Assembly: GCF_029581275.1 (NCBI RefSeq)
Contig: NZ_CP120742.1
Span: 2,826,501 to 2,890,500 of the forward strand
Origin: Micromonospora sp. WMMD1155
Lineage (GTDB): Bacteria; Actinomycetota; Actinomycetes; Mycobacteriales; Micromonosporaceae
Direction of reading: 5' to 3'
DNA: 64,000 nt
Of this stretch, positions 1 to 8,585 are shown in pieces (position 1 is the stretch's first letter; each line of letters begins with the position of its first letter). Below the pieces are notes generated by a model. It made no database searches. It was not told the DNA's origin and saw only the letters and a program-made list of their open reading frames with translations. The translations under genes and the position numbers were made by a program.

Positions 1-122
1 CGCCTTCGCACAGCGCGAAGACACGGGGGCGGGCGAACCCGGTCGGCGTACCCCGGAAGTCGTTTTGCTCCCGGTGGGTGGCGACCTGTATCCTCGGGCG
101 CGGTGGTCTGCAGGGCCACCAG

Positions 123-213
123 GGAGACTTCGCCTAGTCTGGTCTATGGCGCCGCACTGCTAATGCGGTTGGGGTCTTAAAGCCCCTCCCGGGTTCGAAT
201 CCCGGAGTCTCCG
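123..213 (+). tRNA. tRNA-Ser (anticodon GCT)
   Basis: A 91-nt class II tRNA. The acceptor arm GGAGACT (123-129) pairs with AGTCTCC (206-212), with discriminator G213. The anticodon stem CCGCA/TGCGG encloses anticodon GCT at 159-161. A long variable arm and a GGTTCGAATCC T-loop are present. No CCA is encoded, as usual in actinobacteria. It reads AGC/AGU serine codons. tRNA genes are common integration sites, so it could mark the edge of the accessory block to its right, but no repeated 3' end was found in the window. Confidence 0.95.
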
Positions 214-248
214 CGCGAAAGCCGGGTGTGTATGCTGGCTGAGTACGA

Positions 249-321
249 GCGCCCGTAGCTCAATGGATAGAGCATCTGACTACGGATCAGAAGGTTAGGG
301 GTTCGAGTCCCTTCGGGCGCA
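249..321 (+). tRNA. tRNA-Arg (anticodon ACG)
   Basis: A 73-nt tRNA. GCGCCCG (249-255) pairs with CGGGCGC (314-320), with discriminator A321. The anticodon loop CTACGGA gives anticodon ACG, expected to be deaminated to ICG for CGN codons. The T-loop GGTTCGAGTCC is canonical. It lies 35 nt after tRNA-Ser and is followed at once by a terminator, so the pair probably ends a transcript. tRNA-Arg 3' ends are favoured attachment sites, but no second copy was noticed. Confidence 0.95.
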
Positions 322-330
322 CAAACGATC

Positions 331-369
331 AAGGCCGTGACCTGCAATAACAGGGGTTGCGGCTTTTTT
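331..369 (+). terminator. Rho-independent terminator after the tRNA pair
   Basis: The arms AAGGCCGTGACC and GGTTGCGGCTTT form about 12 pairs including G-U pairs, with a loop of about 12 nt, followed by T364-T369. The T-tract stands out in this GC-rich DNA. Confidence 0.8.
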
Positions 370-594
370 CTTTCCCATTTTCCTGGCCGCCTCTCCCATT
401 ATTTGGGACGGTGGTGCTCCGTTGGTGCTCCTCTGTTTCGGCGGGGGTCCGTGCTGGGCAGTGTCGGAACCGCCGGTGACGGTGCGGTTCGTGCCGGCGG
501 GTTCGGGCGGGCCGTCGAGGGTCGGGCGGCGAGTCGGCGTGGTGGTGTGGGCCGGCGCTTCCGATTCGTGAGGTGGTGAGCAGTGAGCGCACGA
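370..594. other. Non-coding gap between tRNA terminator and Nudix gene
   Basis: Open frames here on both strands overlap one another, are arginine/proline rich and show no family motif or ribosome site. I see no gene. The stretch separates the tRNA transcript from the 3' end of the minus-strand Nudix gene. Confidence 0.5.
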
Positions 595-1098
595 TCATCT
601 GGCGGGTTGGTCCTCGCGGTAGCTCCACACCTGGTTGGTGCTGGCACCGTCGAGGTAAGCGAGCACTGGTTCGATCTCAGGCCGTGTGGCCGCGGAGGAC
701 GTGAGAAGTTGCGTGGCCTCGTTCAGTGGTAATAGGACAGCGCTGATGACCTTGTCGTCTGGGTCCTGGACGGTGATCTCGCCGTTCCAGTCGCTGCAGT
801 CAAAGGTCAGGACGACTGTGGACGGGTACCGCTTGCTCGTCGTGTTGACGAGGAAAGCAAGCGGGCCGACGGCGCCCAGCCGCAGGCCGGTTTCCTCCCG
901 TACCTCGCGGACGAGTGCCTCGGTCAGTAGTTCGCCTTGTTCGACAGCGCCGCCAGGAAGGGACCATATCTCCTGCCCGTCGCGCCGCTCCTTGACCAGC
1001 ACGATGTGGTCCTCGCGGCGCAGCAGCGCGACGACGACCTGAACGCCGGGGCCGATGACCGGCGCGGGAGCCTCGTCTGGCGAATTCGTGGGGGGCAT
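595..1098 (-). CDS. Nudix hydrolase
   Basis: A 167-aa protein with an intact Nudix box: GG near residue 49, then E-x7-REVREETG with the catalytic REXXEE core, consistent with a metal-dependent hydrolase of X-linked nucleoside diphosphates. The substrate cannot be read from sequence. The N-terminal 20 residues precede the beta-strand GVQVVVALL that opens the Nudix fold. It is one of four Nudix proteins in the first 17 kb (others at 11.3, 14.0 and 16.6 kb), and none are tandem copies. It is divergent from the methyltransferase gene starting at 1354. Start ATG at 1098. Confidence 0.88.
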   Translation of the reverse strand: MPPTNSPDEAPAPVIGPGVQVVVALLRREDHIVLVKERRDGQEIWSLPGGAVEQGELLTEALVREVREETGLRLGAVGPLAFLVNTTSKRYPSTVVLTFDCSDWNGEITVQDPDDKVISAVLLPLNEATQLLTSSAATRPEIEPVLAYLDGASTNQVWSYREDQPAR

Positions 1099-1353
1099 GC
1101 TCGCTCCAGTTGTACGAGATCTGGTGTGCCGACGACCAGTCGATACTCTCGTGGTCCAGACTCACCTCGCGCAGCGCGTTGTCGGCTGTGCCCAGCGGTA
1201 TGCCAGTCCGCGCGGCGTCTGGCTGGTCCGGAGCCGAACCCGCCGGCTGCACCGCTGGTTTGCCCTCAACCGAAGAGTTCCCCCATGGACGGCAGGGGGC
1301 CGCTCATCCGAGTTAGAAGGCGGGTCGATCGTGCGTCGGTAGGGTGGGCGACT

Positions 1354-2166
1354 GTGGCTGATGACGAACTGCGGCTGCGGCGGCGGGGCAGCTTCGACGA
1401 GGATCCAGATAATTACCAAGCGGCCCGGCCGGCGTATCCGGAGCGGGTGTACCAGGTGCTCGCCGGGTGCGGTCTGCGGCCGGGGGCGCGGGTGTTGGAG
1501 GTTGGGCCCGGGACGGGGCAGGTGACCGGCCACCTGGTGGCGGCAGGCGCGCAGGTGGTGGCGGTGGAGCTGGGCGGCGGCTTGGCGGCCCGACTTCGCA
1601 GGAACCTGGCCGGCCGGGATGTGACCGTCATCGAGGGCGACTTCGCCACTGTGGGAGTTCCTGGTAGCGGATTCGACTTGGCGGTGTGCGCGACCTCGTT
1701 GCACTGGCTGGACGCCGAGGTGGCGGTGCGGCGCTTGGCTGGGCTGGTGCGGCCGGGTGGGTGGTTGGCGGTGTGGTGGACCGTCTTCGGTGACCCGGAC
1801 CGCCCCTCGCCCTGGCGTGTCGGGTTGGACTTGCTCTATCGGCGGTGGCTGCCCGGGCAGTGGCGGGGCTCGGCGGAGGTGCCGGCGCCAATGAGGGTCG
1901 CCGAGCGCTCGGCGGAGCTGGAGACAGGCGGCTGGTTTCGTCTCGTGGGGGTGGAGATGATCCGCTGGGAGCACCTGTTGACCCCGCAGAGCGCACGTGG
2001 TCTGTGGGAAACCTTTCCAAACGTGCGCGAGTTGGACGCTGACCGGCGGGAGGCGTTCCTCGGGGGTATTGCCGAGGTCGTCGCTGGCCAAACGGGCGGT
2101 GTGGCGGTGGATCACTACGTCACCGCGCTATACACGGCGCGGCGGCGGACCGACGCAGGGCCGTAG
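1354..2166 (+). CDS. SAM-dependent methyltransferase (class I)
   Basis: A 270-aa class I methyltransferase. Motif I, VLEVGPGTGQV, lies near residues 45-55, followed by an acidic strand end (VVAVELG) and a motif IV-like FDLAVCATSLHWLD. The SLHW signature fits small-molecule methyltransferases of the UbiE/Tam type. I chose GTG at 1354 because TAGGGT at 1340-1345 lies eight bases upstream, as in leaderless actinobacterial genes, and because the more upstream frame is arginine-rich nonsense overlapping the Nudix gene. The substrate is unknown. It converges with the kinase-like gene after an 18-base gap. Confidence 0.85.
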   Translation: MADDELRLRRRGSFDEDPDNYQAARPAYPERVYQVLAGCGLRPGARVLEVGPGTGQVTGHLVAAGAQVVAVELGGGLAARLRRNLAGRDVTVIEGDFATVGVPGSGFDLAVCATSLHWLDAEVAVRRLAGLVRPGGWLAVWWTVFGDPDRPSPWRVGLDLLYRRWLPGQWRGSAEVPAPMRVAERSAELETGGWFRLVGVEMIRWEHLLTPQSARGLWETFPNVRELDADRREAFLGGIAEVVAGQTGGVAVDHYVTALYTARRRTDAGP

Positions 2167-2184
2167 ACGCGCGGCTCCCTTGGG

Positions 2185-2931
2185 TTATGCCAGGACTGCG
2201 AGGCGCCAGGCTCGGGCCAGCGCGGCCACGTCGCTGTAGCGGTCAGCCACCGAGGCTCGTGTCGCCCGGTCGGCGACGGCGCGTTGGGCAGCGGTGCCTC
2301 TCCAGCCGGTGGGCGAGTCGAGAAGGTGGTGCACTGTGCGGCCGAGCGCGTACACGGTGGTGCGTTGGTCGATGACCGCACCGCGGACGAACTCCTCGGG
2401 CGCCATGTAGCGGCGGGATCCGGGGAGCCGGTCGGCGTCGAGGATGAACGGTCCCGGCCGGTACTCATCCAGGTCGATCAGCTGCATCTGTCGGGTCCTG
2501 AAGTCGTACAGGAAGCAGCCGTCGTAGAGGTCGACCGCGACGAACCCGGTGGCGGCGACGGCGAGGTGGGCGTCGAGGATCGCGTCGAGTGCCGCCTCAA
2601 CGTCCGAGACCGGGAGCCGCTGGAAGTCCGCCAGCGCCGAGCGGTCCGGGCCGTCCACCGTGGCCTGGTTGAGCACCCTGCCGTCGCGCCACGGGTACAC
2701 CAAGGTCAACCCGTCCGGACCCGAGAGGATCCGCTCCGGGCGGACGATTGCTGGATGCTTGACAGCGGCGTGCAACTGGGCGGCTCGAACGAGCGACACG
2801 CGGCCCGCCGACGTGGCGGCCCTCTTGACGAACAAGCGGTGCCCCTGCGCCTCTACTCCGTACGACAGGCAGCCTGAGTCCTGGGCATCGAAGACCACGA
2901 ACGCGGAGGTGACAGGAGGAGGCTCGCGCAC
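2185..2931 (-). CDS. Serine/threonine protein kinase-like protein
   Basis: A 248-aa single-domain protein with a protein-kinase outline. A candidate ATP-binding Lys sits in LFVKRA (about residue 36), the catalytic-loop position reads FVAVDLYDGCFLYD, the DFG position reads LIDLDEY, and the APE motif is conserved as MAPEEF. The HRD motif is replaced by VAVD, and no glycine-rich loop is obvious. It may therefore be an atypical kinase or pseudokinase acting on a small molecule or protein. No membrane segment or extra domain is visible. Start GTG at 2931. The 96 bases to the next gene hold no clear feature. Confidence 0.75.
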   Translation of the reverse strand: MREPPPVTSAFVVFDAQDSGCLSYGVEAQGHRLFVKRAATSAGRVSLVRAAQLHAAVKHPAIVRPERILSGPDGLTLVYPWRDGRVLNQATVDGPDRSALADFQRLPVSDVEAALDAILDAHLAVAATGFVAVDLYDGCFLYDFRTRQMQLIDLDEYRPGPFILDADRLPGSRRYMAPEEFVRGAVIDQRTTVYALGRTVHHLLDSPTGWRGTAAQRAVADRATRASVADRYSDVAALARAWRLAVLA

Positions 2932-3027
2932 GCCGCCGATCGTAGATGTGTACGGCGGCGCAAGGAGAGCTCGGTTGCCGGTGGATGGGGCAGCGGCTGA
3001 GCAGCCGCCCTTGCCGGAGGGTCTCCG

Positions 3028-3927
3028 TCAGGAGATTTGATGTGTCGTGGTGTGAGCGCCGCTGTGCCCGACGGTGTGGGAGCCGGCATGGACGGCGGTG
3101 GTGATGGCGTCGGGTAGCGGGGTGTGGCGGGCGAGGTCCAAGGCAAGAGAGCCGAGGAAGGCGTCGCCGGCTCCGGTGGTGTCAACGACCGGGACGGCAG
3201 GTGCCGGTACGGTGCCGGATCCGTGAGGGTGGGTGAAGGCTGCGCCGTTGGGGCCTGCGGTGACGACGACGGTACGGGGGCCGAGGCGTTGCAGCGCGGC
3301 GGCGACGTCTAGGGGGTTGCCGGCGGTGGTGGGCAGGATGGCGGCGGCTTCGTGCTGGTTGACCACGAGGATGTCGAGTTCCGCGAGCAGCCGGGGGTCG
3401 AGGTCGGGGTTAGGGACGAGATTGCCGACGACGATCGGTGCGCGGCGGTGGCTCAGCAGTGTGGTCACGGGTTCGGGTGGTAGGTCGAGCTGCACGATCA
3501 CGGCTTCCGCGGTGAGGCCGGCGATGGCGCGGTGGATGTCGTCGGTGGTGAGTTCGGTAGCGGGTGAGAGTGCGAGGGTGATGTAGCTTTCGCCGTCTGG
3601 GGTGACCTCGATGATGGCCGCTCCGGTGGTGGCGTCGGGGATGAGCCGGACGTGGCGGGTGTCGACCTTGGCGGCGGTCAGTGCGGTGGTGATCTGGTGG
3701 CCCCAGGTGTCTGCGCCGACGTTGGTGATCAGGGCGGCGCGCCCTCCGCGGCGGGCGGCAGCGATGGCCTGGTTGAGGCTTTTGCCGCCGGCATTGACGG
3801 GTAGAGCCGAGCCGATGGCGGTGCGGCCGGGTCGGGCACGGTGGGGTACATGGATGGTCAGGTCGATGTTGGCCCGGCCGACGAAGGCGGCATCGACCCT
3901 GCCGCCGACCCCGCTGCTGTCGGTCAC
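3028..3927 (-). CDS. PfkB-family carbohydrate kinase (ribokinase-like)
   Basis: A 299-aa PfkB/ribokinase-fold protein. The N-terminal substrate region reads NAGGKSLNQAIAAARRGG (the family has GGxGxNxA), and the C-terminal anion-hole and catalytic-base motif is DTTGAGDAF near residue 250. It should phosphorylate a sugar or nucleoside with ATP. The GTG start overlaps the stop of the upstream XRE-TPR regulator by four bases, so the two are translationally coupled, and the regulator may control use of the kinase substrate. Ribose, other sugars and nucleosides are all possible. Confidence 0.88.
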   Translation of the reverse strand: MTDSSGVGGRVDAAFVGRANIDLTIHVPHRARPGRTAIGSALPVNAGGKSLNQAIAAARRGGRAALITNVGADTWGHQITTALTAAKVDTRHVRLIPDATTGAAIIEVTPDGESYITLALSPATELTTDDIHRAIAGLTAEAVIVQLDLPPEPVTTLLSHRRAPIVVGNLVPNPDLDPRLLAELDILVVNQHEAAAILPTTAGNPLDVAAALQRLGPRTVVVTAGPNGAAFTHPHGSGTVPAPAVPVVDTTGAGDAFLGSLALDLARHTPLPDAITTAVHAGSHTVGHSGAHTTTHQIS

Positions 3928-5303
3928 GAGGTCGCTGCGGACGCGACCAGGGCGGCACGTAACTGCTGCACTGCGGGCTCGGTGGGAAACGCCGCGAGCT
4001 GGCGGCCCGCGATCGCGACCTCGCGTTGGATTCTTACCGAGCGGGTGAGGTTGGCCAGGTTGAGCGCGGCGAGGGCGGCGGCAGCGGCCAGCTGGGGTTC
4101 GTCGGCGGCGGCGTGGGCGAGGGCGGTGCGTGCCAGATAGCGGCCCCGTTCACGTCGGTACGTTTCCGGCCACGCGTCGAGAGCCTGGCCGAAACACCGG
4201 ACGGCGGCGCCGGGGCGGCCCAGCCGAAGCCAGCCCTCGCCCTCCTGCGCACTGATGTACGCCGTGGTGCAGAACGCACCGAGCCCACCGCCGTCTGTTC
4301 CGGCGGCGACAGCGAGGTGGTGGGCCTCGTCGATGGCGGCCCGGAACGAGCCAGTGTCACCTTCGACCGTGTGCCCGTGGGCGCGCTGCACCGCCGCGAA
4401 CGCGCGCACCTGCTCCCGGATGCTGCCAGCGCGCTCGGCGGCACGGGCCAGCCCGAGTACGCGGTCCTGGTCGGCGGCGTCGATGGCCCGCTGGGCCATG
4501 CGAGCGAAAACGTAGGCGGTGAACTCCATGTCGCCAGCTTCTTGAGACATGGTCAACGCTTGGGCGAGCCACCATTCGCCGGCGTCCCGATCGCCCATAT
4601 CGTCGCTGAGCCAGCCGGCGAATTCTGCCCACCGGGCCTCGGTACTCAACAGCGCGTCGCGCAGGCTGCCCTGTGCGGCTCGGCGGTAGCCAGCGATGTA
4701 ACCGAGCTGCTGTCGGGCCGTTGGGAGGATCGCCGCGGCGCCGACCCGGTTGTCAGATTCCACAAGCACCGACCGCAGTACCGCGAAGTGCTCCACGACG
4801 GCCGGATCAACTTGCGCCACCCGTGTCGCTGCGGGCAGCGGTTCCGCACTCGCCAGGGACGCCACCACACTGCCGGGGACCGCCTGCAGAAGAGCCCGGC
4901 GGCTGACCTGAACGTGCCGTCCTCGCCCGTCTGCCACAGTCACCAAGATATCCGCCTCCCCTGCGGGCTGCCCGTTCGTGTCGGTCACCAGGATGGTGCC
5001 GGCCGCGGTCAGAGCAGTGGCGAATGCTGCTGCTCCCCTGGCCCGGCGGTACTTCTGTTCAATGGCCGCGACCCGGTCGTACCCGGCGGTGAGGGCGCCG
5101 TCGGTGTCGAGGACCTCGTCGCAGCGTTTCCAGAAGGCCCGGTCCGGGTGCTGGCGTCCCACTTCGGTATTCGCGATCGTGCTGCGGCCGATAAGGATCC
5201 TGGGTGCCAGTGAGTGCTGGGTGTGACCGGCCGCCTTGCGGTACGCGGCCAACTGCTGGCCAAGCGCGCGCCACGCTTCGCTCACGTCGTGCGGATCTGC
5301 CAC
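3924..5303 (-). CDS. XRE-family regulator with C-terminal TPR-like region
   Basis: A 459-aa protein. Residues 10-70 form an XRE helix-turn-helix (AYRKAAGHTQHSLAPRI, then GRSTIANTEVGRQHP). The remainder is alanine-rich and helical, as in large actinobacterial regulators with TPR-like tails. The GTG start at 5303 has GGAGG about 7 bases upstream. It is coupled to the PfkB kinase downstream. Very similar N-termini occur at 12036 and 31798 (minus strand), including the shared core GRSTIANTEVGRQ / GRSSVANTETGRQ / GRSTIANVETGRQ. The regulated operator is unknown. Confidence 0.85.
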   Translation of the reverse strand: MADPHDVSEAWRALGQQLAAYRKAAGHTQHSLAPRILIGRSTIANTEVGRQHPDRAFWKRCDEVLDTDGALTAGYDRVAAIEQKYRRARGAAAFATALTAAGTILVTDTNGQPAGEADILVTVADGRGRHVQVSRRALLQAVPGSVVASLASAEPLPAATRVAQVDPAVVEHFAVLRSVLVESDNRVGAAAILPTARQQLGYIAGYRRAAQGSLRDALLSTEARWAEFAGWLSDDMGDRDAGEWWLAQALTMSQEAGDMEFTAYVFARMAQRAIDAADQDRVLGLARAAERAGSIREQVRAFAAVQRAHGHTVEGDTGSFRAAIDEAHHLAVAAGTDGGGLGAFCTTAYISAQEGEGWLRLGRPGAAVRCFGQALDAWPETYRRERGRYLARTALAHAAADEPQLAAAAALAALNLANLTRSVRIQREVAIAGRQLAAFPTEPAVQQLRAALVASAATS

Positions 5304-5606
5304 CGTCGCCTCCCCGCGGCGATCACACCTCGGCTGGCTGAGTGAGATGACCGGGTGCCAGTCAGAGGCGACCTTCGATGTAAATCGCTACCCTACCGTG
5401 CGGTCGCGCCTGCGTAGGTCCGTCAACCCGCCGTTGCTGGCAGCGGCTTTCGTCGCGAGCGGTGGCCCACCACGGCCAGGCGGCGTGCAGGGCGATACGC
5501 CTGCGGGCGCGACATCGAGGAAAGGTGCCCAGTCGGCGTCGATGGATGACAGCCCGGCAGGCACTCGCGTCCACACGCCTGTGCATCAGATCGTTACAGT
5601 TCGTGG
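5304..5606. promoter_or_regulatory. Divergent intergenic region with leaderless promoter for the sulfotransferase
   Basis: About 300 bases between divergent genes. TACAGT at 5595-5600 lies six bases before the ATG at 5607, the spacing of a leaderless -10 box. No coding frame with family motifs is visible, and the CCGACA/TGTCGG direct repeats found at other regulator promoters are absent here. Confidence 0.5.
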
Positions 5607-6398
5607 ATGATTGTGTGGGTCGCGTCGTTCCCCCGCTCCGGCAACACCTTCCTGCGGATCGTCCTGCATCGCATGTACAGCCTCCGTACCTCAACGATCT
5701 ATGACGTCGATGGCGTGGCCGCCCGCCTGGGGCCAGATCTCATCGGCTTCACCGAGCGCTCTGCACCTCTCGACGAGCTGCGGGCGGCACCCGATGCGTA
5801 CTTCATCAAGACCCACCGGCAGCGTGACGCGGACGTCCACGACGATGACCGCGCCATCTGTCTGATCCGTGACGGTCGCGACGCTCTGGTCTCCTGGGCC
5901 CGCCAGGACAGTGAAGATGATTCGAGCCGCTACGAGGTTGAACTCCGCGCAAAGATCCTTCGCCAGAGCGTGGTCGGCACCGGCAGCTGGGGCAGCAATG
6001 TCCTCAGCTGGCTCCAGCCACCGGTCCCGCACCGATACGTGCTGCGCTACGAGGACCTGACCCGCGCACCAGCAGCGACCGTGCAAGCCGTCATCGCCAC
6101 CATGGCCCCCGAACTCACACCGCTCGCGGACGCTTCGATCCCGTCCCTCGCCGAACTTCGCCAAGCCGACGACCAGTTCTTTCGCCGCGGCCGTACCGGC
6201 AGTCACCGCGACGAACTGCCTGAAGACCTCCACGAGCTGTTCTGGTCCCGCGCCGACAACCGCGCCGCCATGCAACTGCTCGGCTACGCCGCCCCGGCGG
6301 CACCGGGCAACGACGAACCGGACCGGCAAGAGCAGAGAATCGCAGTACCTGTCCGTACCCTCTACCATGACGGCGCTGCCGTCGATCATGGTGCTTGA
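5607..6398 (+). CDS. Sulfotransferase-domain protein
   Basis: A 263-aa PAPS-dependent sulfotransferase. The 5'-phosphosulfate loop WVASFPRSGNTFLR is at residues 4-17 (family FPRSGTT), a candidate substrate/base region is YFIKTHRQR, and the 3'-phosphate loop is LIRDGRDALVSW near residue 90. It would transfer sulfate to a hydroxyl or amine of a small molecule. No signal peptide is visible, so it is probably cytosolic. The start is fixed by the TACAGT box six bases upstream. It converges with the MFS gene, leaving only a 10-base gap. Confidence 0.85.
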   Translation: MIVWVASFPRSGNTFLRIVLHRMYSLRTSTIYDVDGVAARLGPDLIGFTERSAPLDELRAAPDAYFIKTHRQRDADVHDDDRAICLIRDGRDALVSWARQDSEDDSSRYEVELRAKILRQSVVGTGSWGSNVLSWLQPPVPHRYVLRYEDLTRAPAATVQAVIATMAPELTPLADASIPSLAELRQADDQFFRRGRTGSHRDELPEDLHELFWSRADNRAAMQLLGYAAPAAPGNDEPDRQEQRIAVPVRTLYHDGAAVDHGA

Positions 6399-6408
6399 GG
6401 TTGCCGAG

Positions 6409-7701
6409 CTAGCACCCGCGCTGCACCGGCAGGGTGCGCAGCGTCGCTTTCCAGGGCAGGAATCCGGCGCTGGCGGCGGCGAGGGCAGCCGTGGCGGTGA
6501 TGGCGGTGCGGGGGTCGGTGGCGGCTGCGAGGAGGCCAGTCGCCGCGATGAAGATCGGCTGGGTCAGTTTGCCGCTGATGGACCAGGCGGTCAGGACGCG
6601 AGACAGGCAGTGTTCGCTGGTGTGGGTCATGCGGTAGGTGGCGAAGGTGGGGTTGAAGGCGCCGGCGAAGAACAGCAGGAGCGTTTCCGCGATGACGATG
6701 ACGATCAGGCCGGGTGTGCCGGGTTGCGCGAGCGGGATGAGACCCATCCAGAGGGTGCGGCCCACTCCGGTGGTGAGCAGTACCGCGTGGAGGCCGTAGC
6801 GGTTGGTGAGGGGGCCGGCGGTCAGAGAGCCGAGGATTCCGCCGACGCAGGGCAGCCCGAGGGCTAGACCGTACTGCCACGGCACCAGGCCTAGGTCGCG
6901 GAGCATGAGCACCGTGACGACGGGCATGGCGGCCATGATGGCGCCACCGAAGATGACCGCGTTGATCAGCAACGCCCGCAGGCGGGCGTGGTGGAGGATG
7001 TACCGCCAGCCCTCGATGATTTCCCTGCCTCTGCGGGGCGCGGGGTGGCGTGGGGGCGGTGGTGGCTCGGGGCTGCGCAGGCGGCGGATTCCGAGTGCGG
7101 ACAGCAGGAAGCTAACCGCGTCGACGGTGACGGACGCGGTGGTGCCGAGCCAGGAGACGAGGATCCCGCCGATGGGTGACCCGATGCTGTTCGCCGTCCA
7201 CTGGGAGGTGTCGAGCCGGCCGATGGCGGTGACGCGTTGCTCGGCGGTGACAAGGTTCTTCAGGTGTGCGCCGCTGGCAGCGCCGAACGCGATACCGCCG
7301 GCGGTCTGGACGATCGCGACGACGCACAGCTGCCCATAGGTCAGCTCGTGCAGCGCGGCGGCGACGGGGATGCTGGCGAGGGCCGCACAGCGCAGCAGGT
7401 CGGCGCCGCACATGACGGGTCGCTTACGGCGGAACTCGATCCAGGGTCCCAGTGGCAGGACGATGACCGCTGAGGCGATGCCGGAGATCACCGCGAGCAG
7501 GGAGACCTGCAGAATCGATACGTCCAGAAGCAGGATCGCGACCAGTGGCAGTGCGCCCGCGCCAACGGATGATCCCAGTTCGCTGACCGAGTAGGCGCCC
7601 CACAGGCGGTAGAAGTCGCGGCTCAGAGGCGACGGTGCCCGGCGACCGCTTAGTGGCCGGTGGTGGGCGCGCACGCTGCCTGTTGTCCGGTTTCTGGTCA
7701 C
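6409..7701 (-). CDS. MFS transporter (probable drug/metabolite exporter)
   Basis: A 430-aa polytopic protein with about ten to twelve hydrophobic helices, beginning DFYRLWGAYSVSELGSSVGAGALPL, typical of the MFS_3/enterobactin-exporter-like group. An Arg/Lys-rich loop EFRRKRPVMCGADL sits between helices 2 and 3. GTG at 7701 overlaps the stop of the APH-like gene (GTGA), which fixes the start. It ends a four-gene operon of ABC transporter, P-loop kinase, APH-like kinase and MFS, an arrangement suggesting modification and export of a toxic compound. Confidence 0.85.
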   Translation of the reverse strand: MTRNRTTGSVRAHHRPLSGRRAPSPLSRDFYRLWGAYSVSELGSSVGAGALPLVAILLLDVSILQVSLLAVISGIASAVIVLPLGPWIEFRRKRPVMCGADLLRCAALASIPVAAALHELTYGQLCVVAIVQTAGGIAFGAASGAHLKNLVTAEQRVTAIGRLDTSQWTANSIGSPIGGILVSWLGTTASVTVDAVSFLLSALGIRRLRSPEPPPPPRHPAPRRGREIIEGWRYILHHARLRALLINAVIFGGAIMAAMPVVTVLMLRDLGLVPWQYGLALGLPCVGGILGSLTAGPLTNRYGLHAVLLTTGVGRTLWMGLIPLAQPGTPGLIVIVIAETLLLFFAGAFNPTFATYRMTHTSEHCLSRVLTAWSISGKLTQPIFIAATGLLAAATDPRTAITATAALAAASAGFLPWKATLRTLPVQRGC

Positions 7702-8585
7702 TGCGTCAGATCCTGAATGGCACGACGTGCCTGCTGCAGCGTTTGGCGCAATTGCGCGAGTCGGGACCTCGGCAGATCGGCAGCCGGTAGGCGGGCGTGG
7801 ATGCGGAGCTCTCGGCATGCCAGCAGCAGGAGGTTGATGTGGTAGGCCGTGACGATGCCGGCGGTGTGCACGCGATCGGCAATAGCCGTGCGGAGGGTCG
7901 GGCTGGCGGCCCCGACGATGTGCAGCAGCGCAAGGTCGTAGCCGGGCAGGTAGCAACCGGCGTGTTCCCAGTCAATCAGGGCGCAGCGATCGCCATCGAG
8001 GAGCAGATTCGCTGGCAGCGGGTCGCCGTGTGCGATGACCCGGGCGGGACCGAGCTCGGCGACCAGGGCGTGCAGAGTGTGCTGGTCGGCGTCGTCGAGG
8101 AGCCCGGTGGCGTGTTCAGCGTCGATGCGGCCGTGGTAGTCGATGGGCTCCGGCAGAGCCGGCATCGGGGCCCAGCCGGCGAGGGTGTCGAGGGTGTCGA
8201 GGATCAGGCGGGCCACTGGCGCGCTGATGTCGTGGGTGAGGTGACGTTGGTCGTGCAGACTCTGCCCGGGTAGCTGCGTCAGAACGGTCAGGTGGTCATC
8301 GGACCCTAGTGCCCGCGCCACGCGCACTGGTGGCGGCTGGTCGGCGAACAGCTCGTACATGCGCAGTTCGTGCTGGCGCCGGCCCACCCAGTACGGATCG
8401 TCGGTAGTCAGTAGTTTCACCACCACGGGCTGGCCGTCCTGGTGTCCGGTGGCGACGAGAGCCTTGTCTGTGCGGTGCACGACTCTGGTGATGCCGGCGC
8501 GTACGGTGCCGGCGCGGGCAATCAAATCCACGAACGTCTCGTCCACCCCACCCGCCAGGATGTCCGCATGGTCTGGGCTCGTCAT
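7698..8585 (-). CDS. Aminoglycoside phosphotransferase (APH)-family kinase
   Basis: A 295-aa APH/choline-kinase-fold protein. ATP-lysine region QPVVVKLL, catalytic loop VIAHGDPLPANLLLDG with the Brenner HGDxxxxN pattern, and metal-binding Asp in LIDWEHAG are all intact, so it should be active. Substrates in the family include aminoglycosides, macrolides, homoserine and choline. The ATG overlaps the previous stop (ATGA) and its own stop overlaps the MFS start, so it sits in a coupled operon with two exporters, which favours a resistance or tailoring role. Confidence 0.88.
   Translation of the reverse strand: MTSPDHADILAGGVDETFVDLIARAGTVRAGITRVVHRTDKALVATGHQDGQPVVVKLLTTDDPYWVGRRQHELRMYELFADQPPPVRVARALGSDDHLTVLTQLPGQSLHDQRHLTHDISAPVARLILDTLDTLAGWAPMPALPEPIDYHGRIDAEHATGLLDDADQHTLHALVAELGPARVIAHGDPLPANLLLDGDRCALIDWEHAGCYLPGYDLALLHIVGAASPTLRTAIADRVHTAGIVTAYHINLLLLACRELRIHARLPAADLPRSRLAQLRQTLQQARRAIQDLTQ

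Noticed and set aside
329..647. Arginine/proline-rich open frames on both strands after the tRNAs
   Set aside because: They overlap one another and show no family motif, ribosome site or plausible composition; treated as non-coding.
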